This document shows positions 1-8,173 of a stretch of DNA of 44,666 nt, in pieces (positions within the stretch are counted from its first letter, which is position 1; each line of letters starts with the position of its first letter). The stretch is from contig NZ_QDFI01000033.1 of assembly GCF_003254465.1 (NCBI RefSeq), positions 1-44,666 on the forward strand. Direction: 5' to 3'. The notes beneath the pieces are model-generated. The model was not told the origin of the DNA, made no database searches, and saw only the letters and a program-made list of their open reading frames with translations. A program made the position numbers and the translations under genes. Origin of the DNA: Meridianimarinicoccus zhengii. Lineage in GTDB: Bacteria; Pseudomonadota; Alphaproteobacteria; Rhodobacterales; Rhodobacteraceae.

Positions 1-601
1 TCGGCCCGCGCCCGAAGGTGTCGGCGCCACCGCCTGGCGCCGGCGCCGCTGCGGGCGCCGCCGCTTCCGGCCTGGACATCGATGCCGCAACCGCCGTCCG
101 CCCATTCCCGGCCGGGGCGGGCCCGGCAGGCGCGTCAGGCCCGAGCATCACGGTCTCTGCCGAGTTTACGATCCCGCCCGCCGCATTCTGCGTCACGAGC
201 CATAGAACCCGCGGCTCGGCACTCGCATCGAGGGTCAGGAAGGCCACGAACTGGCCGGACCCGTCGCTCGTCGTCTCTGCCATCGTCACACCGTCCACGA
301 CCAGCCCGACCGGCGCCCCCGGAAAGGCACGTCCGGCGACGATCACCCGCCCGTCGGCATCGTTGCGCACGAGATCGAAGCGCGGCGCGCGCGGGTCGGG
401 TTCCGGCGCCGGTGTGGCGGTTGGGGTGGCTGTCTCCGGCGACGGGGCGGACAGGTCGGGGGCCTGCTGCACCCGCGCCACGGGATCGAGCCGCAGCATC
501 GGCAGCACCACCGCCCCGGCCCCGAGCGCGCCGAGGCACAGCGCGACACCGACCCAGAGCGGGAGGCGGCGGCGGATGTCTGGCGGCGGATCGGACTGCA
601 T
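1..601 (-). CDS. LysM-type envelope protein, N-terminal part (cut by window edge)
   Basis: About 200 residues are visible and the C-terminus lies outside the window. The ATG at 601 starts a short basic N-terminus followed by one hydrophobic segment (about residues 13-35), read as a signal anchor that leaves the rest in the periplasm. A Pro/Ala/Thr-rich linker (about 45-70) follows, then a region beginning PRFDLVRNDADGRVIVAG and containing GAPVGLVVDG and SGQFVAFLTL. This Ig-like block is typical of the Rhodobacteraceae proteins that end in a peptidoglycan-binding LysM domain. The LysM domain itself is not visible, so the name is inferred from the N-terminal pattern. A further Ala/Pro-rich linker runs off the edge. 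A GAGGAA Shine-Dalgarno lies about 10 bases before the ATG, and a strong promoter lies at 659-687. Confidence 0.65.
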   Translation of the reverse strand, partial: MQSDPPPDIRRRLPLWVGVALCLGALGAGAVVLPMLRLDPVARVQQAPDLSAPSPETATPTATPAPEPDPRAPRFDLVRNDADGRVIVAGRAFPGAPVGLVVDGVTMAETTSDGSGQFVAFLTLDASAEPRVLWLVTQNAAGGIVNSAETVMLGPDAPAGPAPAGNGRTAVAASMSRPEAAAPAAAPAPGGGADTFGRGP

Positions 602-658
602 CGGGCGCGGTTCCTCGGGCAAGCCCGGCGCGATGGCCCAGCGGCTTGCAATTCTGCC

Positions 659-687
659 TTTATAGCAAAGGGCTTACCTCTGGTCAA
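659..687 (-). promoter_or_regulatory. Sigma-70-type promoter for the LysM-type gene
   Basis: On the minus strand there is TTGACC (687-682), a 17-base spacer, and TATAAA (664-659). Both hexamers are near consensus with ideal spacing, and the ATG at 601 lies about 58 bases further on. The -35 hexamer overlaps the stop codon of rarD, so the gene can be transcribed independently of rarD. No experimental support; read from sequence only. Confidence 0.6.
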
Positions 688-1610
688 AGGCCGAGCGTGC
701 GGGCCTCTTGCCGCAGGCGCCGCGCGTGGCGCAACCCGTCATGGCTGTAGATCGCCAGCCCCAGCCAGATCACCGGAAAGGCCAGCGCGTGCCAGACCGT
801 GACCGGCTCGGCGAAGACGAGCGTGGCGCACAGGAATTGCAGCGTGGGGTTCATGTACTGGATCAGGCCAAGTGTCGGCAGAACGACCCGCTGCGCCGCA
901 TACGAAAACAGCCACAAGGGCACCGCCGTCACCGGCCCTGCCATCACGAGCAGCACGGTCGAGAACAGGTCGGCGGCGAAGACCGCGCCGGGCCGCCCTG
1001 TCATGTCGGTCCAGCCGCCACCGTGGACAAGTGCCAGCCAGACCAATGCCGCCGGCGCCAGCAATGCGACCTCTGCCGCAACGGAAGCCACGGGATCGGT
1101 TCTCAACCGCCGCTTCAGCGCGCCATACATGGCGAAAGTCACCGCAAGAAACAGCGATATAACCGGCAGCACGCCCAGACCCAAGGTCAGCACGGTAACG
1201 GCCGTCGCGGCCAGCGCCACGGCGACGCCCTGCAACGGGCGCAGCCGGTCCCCGAAGAAGGCGACGCCGAAAAGCACCGCGACCAGCGGAAAGATGTAAT
1301 AGCCCAAGGACGCCTCGAGCGCCCTGCCAACCTGCACCGAATGGATGAAGGCAAACCAGTTGGTCGAGATCACGAGGGCGGCCAAAAGCGTCATGACGGC
1401 CGCACCGGGCTTGGCCAGGCCGTCGCGGATACGACCCAGATGCCCCCGCACCGCGAGGATCACTGAAAGTGCCGCCAGCGACCAGATCGTGCGATGGGCC
1501 AGCACCTCGAGCGGGGGCACATGGGCGATGAGCTTGAAGAACAGCGGCGACAGGCCCCAGATCGTGCAGGCGCCGACCATGGCGAGCACGCCCTTGATGC
1601 CTTCGGTCAT
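684..1610 (-). CDS. rarD: EamA-family transporter RarD
   Basis: A 308-residue inner-membrane protein of the drug/metabolite transporter superfamily, with about ten hydrophobic segments. The N-terminus MTEGIKGVLAMVGACTIWG, followed by LSPLFFKL and VLAHRTIWS, is the characteristic RarD start (E. coli RarD has WGLSPVYYK and EILTHRVIWS at this place). The repeat YYIFPLVAVLFG and the late motif GLIQYMNPTLQFL also fit the family. I chose the ATG at 1610 because the longer frame adds 32 residues unlike the family. Substrate is unknown; chloramphenicol sensitivity was only the naming phenotype. It is divergent from the P450 gene, with 111 bases between the starts. Confidence 0.85.
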   Translation of the reverse strand: MTEGIKGVLAMVGACTIWGLSPLFFKLIAHVPPLEVLAHRTIWSLAALSVILAVRGHLGRIRDGLAKPGAAVMTLLAALVISTNWFAFIHSVQVGRALEASLGYYIFPLVAVLFGVAFFGDRLRPLQGVAVALAATAVTVLTLGLGVLPVISLFLAVTFAMYGALKRRLRTDPVASVAAEVALLAPAALVWLALVHGGGWTDMTGRPGAVFAADLFSTVLLVMAGPVTAVPLWLFSYAAQRVVLPTLGLIQYMNPTLQFLCATLVFAEPVTVWHALAFPVIWLGLAIYSHDGLRHARRLRQEARTLGL

Positions 1611-1721
1611 GGTGACGTTCCCAATTGTGTGCGCGCAGGTCAGACCAGAACCGCGCCGCCGCCGCAAGCCCTGCGCAGCGATGCCCTTGGCAAGGGCCGC
1701 CGGCACCGGCTAGGACGCGGC

Positions 1722-2927
1722 ATGGAGCAGATATCGCAGTCCCCGCACGATCCGGAATTCGTGGCCGATCCCTATGCGTTCTACGATCGCGCCCGCGCCC
1801 TGGGGCCCGCGGTGTGGTGGACCGATTACGGGATGCCGGCGCTGACCACCCATGCGGAGGTTCTGGCCACCCTGCGCGACCGGCGGTTCGGCCGCGTGCC
1901 GCCGGGGGGGCTGCCGCCCTTCCCGCCCAACACCGCGCATTTCGCGCGGCTGGAACGCCTATCGCTCCTCAGCCTCGAAGGCGACACCCACGCGCGGCTC
2001 AGGGGGCACGTCCTGCGGGCCTTCACGGGGCGGCGGGTGGTGGGGCTTACCCCGGACATCGCCGATCTGTGTCACGGATTGATCGACCGCTTCCCCGACA
2101 CGCCGTTCGACCTGATTGCGGCCTATGCCGAACAGGTGCCGATCGTGGTGATCGCGCGGCTTCTTGGCGTCCCGGAGACCCTTGGCGCGGACCTGCGCGC
2201 ATGGTCGCAGGCCATGGTCGCCATGTATCGCCCCGGTATCGGACGGGCCGAACATGCCGCCGCCGACGCGGCCGCGCGCGATTTCGCGGCATGGCTCGGG
2301 CAGGTGATGGACGACCGGCGCAAGCGCCCCGGCACCGACCTGCTGTCCGCGCTCCTTGCGGCGGAGGACGATGGCGCGATCAGCCGCGACGAGAGCCTCG
2401 CCACCTGCGTGCTACTGCTCAATGCGGGGCACGAAGCGACGGTCCACGCGCTCGGCAATGCCGTGGTGCGGTTGCTGCGCGACGGCGACGCCCCGGCGCG
2501 CTGCACGCAGGGCCGTATCGCCGCGACGGTCGACGAATGCCTGCGCATCGACCCGCCCCTGCACCTGTTCACCCGCTATGCGCTGGAACCCGTCACGATC
2601 GCGGGCCACGCGCTCGCACCGGGCGAAGAGATCGCCTGCCTGCTCGGTGCGGCGAACCGCGATCCGGCAGCCTATGACGCGCCGCACGCGTTCCGGCCCG
2701 ACCGCCCTGGCCCGATGTCGGCCAGCTTCGGCGCGGGGGTTCATTTCTGTCTTGGGGCACAGCTCGCCCGCCTGGAATTGCAAGTGGCGCTGACCACTCT
2801 CTTCGCCCGCTGCCCGGACCTGCGCCTGACCGAACCGCCCGCCATCGCTCCCATCTACCATTTCCACGGGCACGCCCGAATCATGGTCAGCGCGCGGGCG
2901 GAATCGGCAGCGCCGTCGTCGCCTTGA
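1722..2927 (+). CDS. Cytochrome P450 (soluble bacterial type)
   Basis: A 401-residue heme-thiolate monooxygenase without a membrane anchor. Visible signatures are the I-helix oxygen-activation motif AGHEAT (235-240), the K-helix ExxR as ECLR (272-275), and the heme loop FGAGVHFCLG with the axial cysteine at about 343. All catalytic features are intact. The start is the ATG at 1722; the longer upstream reading runs antisense through rarD. No ferredoxin or ferredoxin reductase partner lies next to it; the fpr gene 5 kb downstream belongs to another context. Its last 41 bases overlap tail-to-tail with the lrp-like gene. The substrate cannot be deduced. Confidence 0.88.
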   Translation: MEQISQSPHDPEFVADPYAFYDRARALGPAVWWTDYGMPALTTHAEVLATLRDRRFGRVPPGGLPPFPPNTAHFARLERLSLLSLEGDTHARLRGHVLRAFTGRRVVGLTPDIADLCHGLIDRFPDTPFDLIAAYAEQVPIVVIARLLGVPETLGADLRAWSQAMVAMYRPGIGRAEHAAADAAARDFAAWLGQVMDDRRKRPGTDLLSALLAAEDDGAISRDESLATCVLLLNAGHEATVHALGNAVVRLLRDGDAPARCTQGRIAATVDECLRIDPPLHLFTRYALEPVTIAGHALAPGEEIACLLGAANRDPAAYDAPHAFRPDRPGPMSASFGAGVHFCLGAQLARLELQVALTTLFARCPDLRLTEPPAIAPIYHFHGHARIMVSARAESAAPSSP

Positions 2928-3360
2928 TCCGTTCCATCGACAGCAGCGCGGTAACGTTGAAGATCCGCACCTCGGATATGAGCGCCTGGTAGAAATCGTC
3001 ATAGGCCCGCGCATTGGGCACCTGCACCTTCAGGATATAGTCGATCTCCCCCGCCAGTCTGTGCGCTTCGAGCACCTCGGGGCGCGCGCGCAGGGTTTCG
3101 AGGAACTTGCGCTGCCAGTCGGTCTCGTGTTCCGACGTGCGGATCAGCACGAAGAAACACGCCTCCAGCCCCAGCGCCTCGGGGTCGAGGATCACGGTCG
3201 TCTGGCCGATCACGCCGGCCTCGCGCATCTTGCGAATCCGGTTCCAGACTGGGGTCTTCGACGACCCCACCTTGCCCGCGATCTCGTCGAGCGTCTGGCT
3301 TGCATCCGCCTGCAGTTCACCAAGGATTTTCCGGTCAAGCTCGTCCAGTCGCACCGTCAT
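2887..3360 (-). CDS. Lrp/AsnC-family transcriptional regulator
   Basis: A 157-residue protein of normal Lrp/AsnC length. The N-terminal winged helix-turn-helix (about 7-50) contains LDRKILGELQ, TLDEIAGKVG and PVWNRIRKMREAGVI. The C-terminal RAM ligand-binding/oligomerisation domain (about 65-145) contains EVLEAHRLAGEIDYILKVQV and AYDDFYQALI. It is transcribed divergently from the sulfate-assimilation operon, with 145 bases between the starts, so control of that operon, possibly by cysteine or another sulfur amino acid, is a reasonable inference. Its 3' end overlaps the P450 gene by 41 bases. Confidence 0.88.
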   Translation of the reverse strand: MTVRLDELDRKILGELQADASQTLDEIAGKVGSSKTPVWNRIRKMREAGVIGQTTVILDPEALGLEACFFVLIRTSEHETDWQRKFLETLRARPEVLEAHRLAGEIDYILKVQVPNARAYDDFYQALISEVRIFNVTALLSMERIKATTALPIPPAR

Positions 3361-3458
3361 TCCACACGCCTTCCAGTTTCGGGGCCAGTATTCGCTGCAC
3401 GCCGGAAATCGGAACGTACGTCCTTTTCAACGCGGGCAGCTAGGCCAATACCGGGAAG

Positions 3459-3473
3459 TTATTCTATATGTAA
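3459..3473. promoter_or_regulatory. AT-rich near-palindrome between lrp-like gene and cysG
   Basis: TTATTCTATATGTAA stands out as an AT-rich island in a very GC-rich divergent intergenic region, 33 bases before the cysG ATG. It is partly symmetrical (TTA...TAA) and could be an Lrp-family operator, a -10 region for cysG, or both. No matching -35 hexamer was identified with confidence. Confidence 0.3.
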
Positions 3474-3505
3474 GCCGAAGCCCAGCCCTTGCGGAGTCTC
3501 GAGCC

Positions 3506-4906
3506 ATGCAACATTTCCCGATCTTCGTCGCCGTCGCGGGCCGCCGTGTCGTCGTGTCGGGCGGTGGCGACGCGGCACTGGCCAAGCTGCGGCTTCTGAT
3601 GCGGACGGAAGCGCACCTGACCGTGCTGTCCGCCGACCCGGCGCCCGAAATCGAAGGCTGGGCCGCCGAGGGGCGCCTTCGCCTGATCCGCCGCGCCGCG
3701 GAGCCCGGCGATGCGCTTTGCGCCGTGCTGGCCTACGGCGCCAACGAGGACGCGGCCGAGGATGCGCGTGTCGCGGCCCTCGCCCGCGCGGACGGCGCGA
3801 TGGTCAACATCGTCGACAACCTGGACGACAGCCAGTTCATCACCCCCGCCATCGTGGACCGCGACCCGGTGACTGTGGCCATCGGCACCGAGGGTGCGGC
3901 CCCGGTGCTGGCCCGCCGCATCAAGGCCGATCTGGAGGCCGCGCTGCCCATCGGGCTCGGAACGCTCGCACGCATTGGCAAGGGCTTCCGGCGCGCCGCC
4001 GACGCGCTGCCCATGGGGCGCAAGCGCCGCGCATTCTGGTCGGACTTCTATTTCGGTGAAGGCCCCCGCGCGCTGGAACAGGCGGGTGCCCCTGGCGTAC
4101 AGCGGCTGCTGGACCGGCTGCTGGCGCGGCACCTCGATGCGGCCCCGGAACCGGGGCGCGTGGTCTTCGTGGGCGCGGGTCCGGGTGATCCGGAGCTTCT
4201 GACGCTGAAGGCACGCCGCGCGCTCGATACCGCCGATGTGGTGATCCACGACCGGCTCGTGCCCGCCGCGATCCTCGAACTCGCGCGGCGCGAGGCGACG
4301 ATCATCGACGCGGGCAAGGAAGGGTTCGGCCCGTCCACCCCGCAGGACCGCATCAACGCGCTGATGGTCGATCACGCCCGGCAAGGCGCCCATGTGGTGC
4401 GGCTGAAATCGGGCGACCCGGCGGTGTTCGGGCGACTCGACGAGGAGACCGAGGCCGTGGCGGCCGCGGGCATCGACTGGTCCGTGGTGCCCGGCATCAC
4501 CGCGGCGTCGGCCGCCGCCGCGAGCCTGGGGACAAGCCTGACCCGGCGCGGGCGCAATTCCGACCTGCGCGTGCTGACCGGCCATGACGTGGCGGGCTTC
4601 ACCGAACACGACTGGCAGGCGCTGGCCCGCCCCGGCAGTGTCGCCGCGATCTACATGGCCAAGCGGGGCGCGCGTTTCCTGCAAGGGCGGCTGATGATGC
4701 ACGGCGCCGATCCGGCGACGCCCGTGACCGTGGTGGAAAACGCGGCACGCCCGGACGAACGCATCGTCACCGCGCGGTTGGGCAGCCTGTCCGACGACAT
4801 CGCCCGCGCCGCGCTGACCGGGCCTGCCGTGCTGCTTTACGGCCTCGCCCCCCACGCGGCCGCCGCCGCCCTGCCCCAACCGACAGCCAAGGAGCTTGCC
4901 CTGTGA
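3506..4906 (+). CDS. cysG: Siroheme synthase (precorrin-2 dehydrogenase / uroporphyrinogen-III C-methyltransferase)
   Basis: A 466-residue trifunctional enzyme of full length (E. coli CysG is 457). It makes siroheme, the prosthetic group of the sulfite reductase encoded just downstream. The N-terminal Rossmann domain carries the dinucleotide loop VSGGGDAALAK (about 17-26) and the NIVDN segment (101-105), whose aspartate at 104 matches the catalytic position of the family. GTEGAAPVLARRIK (127-140) is typical of the dehydrogenase/chelatase part. From about 218 comes the SUMT domain, with VGAGPGDPELLTLKA, VIHDRLV, LKSGDPAVFGR and VPGITAASAAAA. The ATG at 3506 has a GCGGAG Shine-Dalgarno; longer readings run antisense through the lrp gene. 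It is the first gene of the operon and its stop overlaps the next start. Confidence 0.95.
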   Translation: MQHFPIFVAVAGRRVVVSGGGDAALAKLRLLMRTEAHLTVLSADPAPEIEGWAAEGRLRLIRRAAEPGDALCAVLAYGANEDAAEDARVAALARADGAMVNIVDNLDDSQFITPAIVDRDPVTVAIGTEGAAPVLARRIKADLEAALPIGLGTLARIGKGFRRAADALPMGRKRRAFWSDFYFGEGPRALEQAGAPGVQRLLDRLLARHLDAAPEPGRVVFVGAGPGDPELLTLKARRALDTADVVIHDRLVPAAILELARREATIIDAGKEGFGPSTPQDRINALMVDHARQGAHVVRLKSGDPAVFGRLDEETEAVAAAGIDWSVVPGITAASAAAASLGTSLTRRGRNSDLRVLTGHDVAGFTEHDWQALARPGSVAAIYMAKRGARFLQGRLMMHGADPATPVTVVENAARPDERIVTARLGSLSDDIARAALTGPAVLLYGLAPHAAAAALPQPTAKELAL

Positions 4907-5217
4907 GCCGCCGTTTCACCCCGAAGATCGTGACCGCCAACGACCTGCACAAGGGCGATGTCGTCTATCTGACTGCCGACGACCGCTGGTCGCGCCACCA
5001 CTTTGAGGCCGAACTGATCGAGGACGAGGCCATCGCCGATATCCGCCGGATCGAGGCCAGCCGGCAGACCGGCACCGTGGTCGGCGTCTACCTCGCCGAT
5101 GCGCGCCCCGGCCCGCGCGGCCCCGAACCCGTGCATTTCCGCGAAGTGTTCCGCGCCCACGGCCCGTCCAACTATCCCCATGGCAAGCAGACGGAAACCG
5201 CAGCGCCCCGGCCCTGA
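4903..5217 (+). CDS. DUF2849 family protein of the sulfate-assimilation operon
   Basis: A small soluble protein of 104 residues starting with GTG, which overlaps the cysG stop (GTGA) and so indicates translational coupling. The sequence SRRFTPKIVTANDLHKGDVVYL, DDRWS and TVVGVYLADA matches the DUF2849 family as I recall it; that family is found almost only between cysG and cysI in alphaproteobacteria. No catalytic motif or membrane segment is visible. Its role is unknown; context suggests assistance to siroheme insertion, sulfite reductase assembly or electron delivery, which is inference. Confidence 0.8.
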   Translation: MSRRFTPKIVTANDLHKGDVVYLTADDRWSRHHFEAELIEDEAIADIRRIEASRQTGTVVGVYLADARPGPRGPEPVHFREVFRAHGPSNYPHGKQTETAAPRP

Positions 5218-5259
5218 GCCGGGGCCTCCCCCGCGCCTGCCCCCGAAAGGACCCCTCGC

Positions 5260-6936
5260 ATGTATACCTATACCGAGTTCGATGACGCCTTCGTGCGCAA
5301 CCGCGTGGCCCAGTTCCGCGCGCAGGTGGAACGCCGCCTCGACGGGTCGCTGACCGAGGACGAGTTCAAGCCGCTGCGCCTGATGAACGGGCTGTACCTG
5401 CAACTGCATGCCTACATGCTGCGGGTGGCGATCCCGTATGGCACGCTGAACAGCCGCCAGATGCGGCAGCTCGCCCTGATCGCGGACCGCTGGGACAAGG
5501 GCTATGGCCATTTCACCACGCGCCAGAACATCCAGTTCAACTGGCCGGTGCTGGCGGATGTGCCCGACATGCTCGACGCGCTCGCCGATGTGGGGATGCA
5601 CGCGATCCAGACCTCCGGCAACACGATCCGCAACGTGACCGCCGACCATTTCGCAGGCGCCGCCGCGGATGAAATCGCCGATCCCCGCCCGGTGGCGGAA
5701 CTGATCCGGCAGTGGTCCACGGACCATCCGGAATTCCAGTTCCTGCCACGCAAGTTCAAGATCGCCGTCACCGGCAGCCCCAACGACCGCGCCGTGACCC
5801 GCGCGCATGATATCGGGCTGCGCATGGTGCGCGACGCCAGCGGCGCGCCGGGCTTCGAGGTGATCGTGGGCGGCGGGCTTGGCCGCACGCCGATGATTGG
5901 CAAGGTGATCCGCGATTTCCTGCCGCGCGCAGACCTTCTGCCCTATCTCGAAGCGATCGTGGCGACCTACAACCTGCTGGGGCGGCGCGACAACAAGTAC
6001 AAGGCACGCATCAAGATCACGGTGCACGAGAACGGTCTTGACGCTTTCCGCGACGCGGTCGAGGCGCGGTTCGCAGAATTGCGCCCCGCGTTCAGCGGTA
6101 TCGACCAGGAAGTGCTGGCCGGAATCGAAGCGCAATTCGCCCCGCCCGCGTTCCGGCAGGCCGACACCGCGATCTTTGACGCCCGCTACGCCACGGACCC
6201 GGTGTTCCGGTCCTGGGCCGACACGAACCTGACCGCGCACCGTGACGCGGGGCACGCCATCGTGACCATTTCGCTGAAGACACCCGGCCAGACGCCGGGC
6301 GATGCCACTTCCGACCAAATGCGCGTCATGGCCGACCTGGCCGAACGGTTCGGCCATGACGAGTTGCGCATCAGCCACGAACAGAACGTCATCCTGCCTT
6401 ACGTGCATCGCGCCGACCTGCCGGCCGTCTTCGACGCGCTCCGCGCGGCGGGGCTGGCGGCGGCCAATATGGGGCTGGTGTCCGACATCATCGCCTGCCC
6501 CGGCATGGATTACTGCGCGCTGGCGACGGCACGGTCGATCCCGGTGGCACAAGCCATCGCGACCCGGTTCGAGGAGCTGAAGCTCGAACACGAGATCGGG
6601 CCGCTGAAGATCAAGATTTCCGGCTGCATCAACGCCTGCGGGCATCACCATGTGGGCCATATCGGGATCCTCGGCCTCGATCGTGCGGGGGTGGAGAACT
6701 ACCAGATCACGCTGGGCGGCGACGGCACCGAGGACGCGGCCCTTGGCGACAGGACCGGGCCGGGCTTTGCCTATGACGAGATCGTGCCCGCCATCGAACG
6801 GATCGTCGGCGCCTACCTGGACCACCGCGACAGCCCCGCCGAGACGTTCCTTATGGCCTATCGCCGGCTCGGGCTCGGGCCGTTCAAGGCCGCACTTTAC
6901 GGCAGCGGCGAAGGGGCGCGTGATCGTGCCGCGTGA
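5260..6936 (+). CDS. cysI: Sulfite reductase, siroheme and [4Fe-4S] type (nitrite/sulfite reductase family)
   Basis: A 558-residue hemoprotein that reduces sulfite to sulfide in cysteine synthesis. The siroheme-[4Fe-4S] cysteines are all present: Cys413 and Cys419 in ACPGMDYC, and Cys456 and Cys460 in GCINACGHHH. GYGHFTTRQNIQFNW (about 80-95) is the usual N-terminal siroheme-side motif, and TSGNTIRNVT follows it. The two-fold ferredoxin-like/siroheme repeat architecture is recognisable. No flavoprotein CysJ is encoded nearby, so electrons probably come from ferredoxin through the reductase at 8174-9013. The start ATG at 5260 follows an AAAGGA Shine-Dalgarno. A nitrite reductase role cannot be excluded from sequence, but the neighbours favour sulfite. 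Confidence 0.93.
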   Translation: MYTYTEFDDAFVRNRVAQFRAQVERRLDGSLTEDEFKPLRLMNGLYLQLHAYMLRVAIPYGTLNSRQMRQLALIADRWDKGYGHFTTRQNIQFNWPVLADVPDMLDALADVGMHAIQTSGNTIRNVTADHFAGAAADEIADPRPVAELIRQWSTDHPEFQFLPRKFKIAVTGSPNDRAVTRAHDIGLRMVRDASGAPGFEVIVGGGLGRTPMIGKVIRDFLPRADLLPYLEAIVATYNLLGRRDNKYKARIKITVHENGLDAFRDAVEARFAELRPAFSGIDQEVLAGIEAQFAPPAFRQADTAIFDARYATDPVFRSWADTNLTAHRDAGHAIVTISLKTPGQTPGDATSDQMRVMADLAERFGHDELRISHEQNVILPYVHRADLPAVFDALRAAGLAAANMGLVSDIIACPGMDYCALATARSIPVAQAIATRFEELKLEHEIGPLKIKISGCINACGHHHVGHIGILGLDRAGVENYQITLGGDGTEDAALGDRTGPGFAYDEIVPAIERIVGAYLDHRDSPAETFLMAYRRLGLGPFKAALYGSGEGARDRAA

Positions 6937-7675
6937 CCTGTCCCCCATCGCGGAACGCGCGGCGGCGCTGAACACGCGCTACCGCCACCATTCGGCCACC
7001 GCCGTGCTGGAACGCGCGCTGTCCGATCCAGCGGTGGGGCGCATTGCGATGGTGTCGTCCTTCGGGGCGGAATCCGTGGCGCTGCTGCACATGGTGGCGG
7101 TCATCGATCCCGCGACCCCGGTGCTGTTCATCGATACTCAGATGCTGTTTCCGGAAACGCTGACCTACCAGCGGCAGGTCGCCGAACGGCTCGGCCTGCG
7201 CGACCTGCGCCGGATCACGTCCCGCGCGCTGGACGTGGCGATCGAGGATCGGGACGGCACGCTGCACACGCGCGACACCGATGCCTGTTGCGACCTGCGC
7301 AAGACGCGCCCCCTTGAGCGCGCGCTGCACGGGTTCGACGCGTGGATCACAGGGCGAAAGCGGTACCAGTCCGGCACCCGCGCCGCGCTGGATTTCTTCG
7401 AAACCGACGGGGCGCACCGGCTCAAGATCAACCCGCTGGCCCATTGGGACCCTGCGGATGTGCAGGACTACATGGTCAATAACCGTTTGCCCCGGCACCC
7501 GCTGGTGGCACGCGGATACCCGTCCATCGGCTGCGCGCCCTGCACGTCACCGGTGGCGGCGGGGGAAGATCCGCGCGCCGGGCGATGGCGCGGACAGGCC
7601 AAGGAGGAATGCGGCATCCATATCGTGGACGGCCGGATCGTCCGCGGCCCCATCAGGGAAGGAAAGGTGGCATGA
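6920..7675 (+). CDS. cysH: Adenylyl-sulfate (APS) reductase, iron-sulfur type
   Basis: A 251-residue enzyme that reduces activated sulfate to sulfite using thioredoxin. It has the paired cysteines CC (123-124) and CAPC (205-208) that hold a [4Fe-4S] cluster. The redox-active cysteine is Cys231 in the C-terminal ECGIH motif. Cluster-bearing enzymes of this type normally use APS, whereas E. coli CysH (PAPS-specific) lacks these cysteines. The N-terminal VSSFGAESVALLHMV is the nucleotide-binding P-loop. The gene begins inside the end of cysI; GTG at 6920 or GTG at 6926 is possible, the second being better spaced from GAAGGGG. Numbering here uses 6920. The stop overlaps the next start (ATGA). Confidence 0.92.
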   Translation: MIVPRDLSPIAERAAALNTRYRHHSATAVLERALSDPAVGRIAMVSSFGAESVALLHMVAVIDPATPVLFIDTQMLFPETLTYQRQVAERLGLRDLRRITSRALDVAIEDRDGTLHTRDTDACCDLRKTRPLERALHGFDAWITGRKRYQSGTRAALDFFETDGAHRLKINPLAHWDPADVQDYMVNNRLPRHPLVARGYPSIGCAPCTSPVAAGEDPRAGRWRGQAKEECGIHIVDGRIVRGPIREGKVA

Positions 7676-8100
7676 CCGACAGCACAGGACACAGCGTGAT
7701 CGTCCGGGACTCTGGCTTTCTGGCCGAGGATTGGGACGGCGACATCGCGCCGCTCGATGCCGTAGTAGCGGGCAATGCCACGGCGCTCGATCTGCCGGCG
7801 GATGCCGACCCGGCGGTTCTGGCCCCGTATCTAGACCGGATCGCGCTGATCCGGGTGGGCTTCGGCAGCTTCGCCGACGGGCGCGGTTTCACGCTGGCCG
7901 CAAGGCTGCGGCGGATGGGATACACGGGCCGCCTGCGCGCGGCGGGGCATGTCATCGCCGACCAGTATGCAATGGCGCGTCGATCCGGGTTCGACGAGGT
8001 GGAGATCTCCGCAGACGTGGCCGCGCGCCAGCCCGAGGACCAGTGGCGCGCCCGCGCGGATTGGCGCGCGCACGACTATCAGTCGCGGCTGCGCGCCTGA
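7672..8100 (+). CDS. DUF934 family protein
   Basis: A 142-residue soluble protein coupled to cysH by an ATGA overlap. The central motif LIRVGFGSFADGRGFTLAA, followed by RRMGYTGRLRAAGHVIADQ and RSGFDEVEI, is diagnostic of DUF934. That family is regularly encoded with cysH and cysI in alpha- and betaproteobacteria but has no established biochemical function. No cysteines or metal-binding clusters are evident. A role as an accessory or stabilising partner of sulfite or APS reductase is an inference from gene order only. Confidence 0.85.
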   Translation: MTDSTGHSVIVRDSGFLAEDWDGDIAPLDAVVAGNATALDLPADADPAVLAPYLDRIALIRVGFGSFADGRGFTLAARLRRMGYTGRLRAAGHVIADQYAMARRSGFDEVEISADVAARQPEDQWRARADWRAHDYQSRLRA

Positions 8101-8173
8101 TTGCAGGCTGGGACCCATCCCGAATTCACGATATGAAAGGCGGTGCGGCGCTGACCGTGCCGAGTACTGACAG

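Noticed and set aside
1494-1721. N-terminal extension of the P450 frame
   Set aside because: It runs antisense through the start of rarD and adds residues without P450 features; ATG 1722 gives a normal-length protein.
4837-6975. A 712-codon open frame antisense to cysI
   Set aside because: It mirrors the cysI codons in a high-GC region, has no recognisable domain and no ribosome site; cysI with all four cluster cysteines is clearly the gene.
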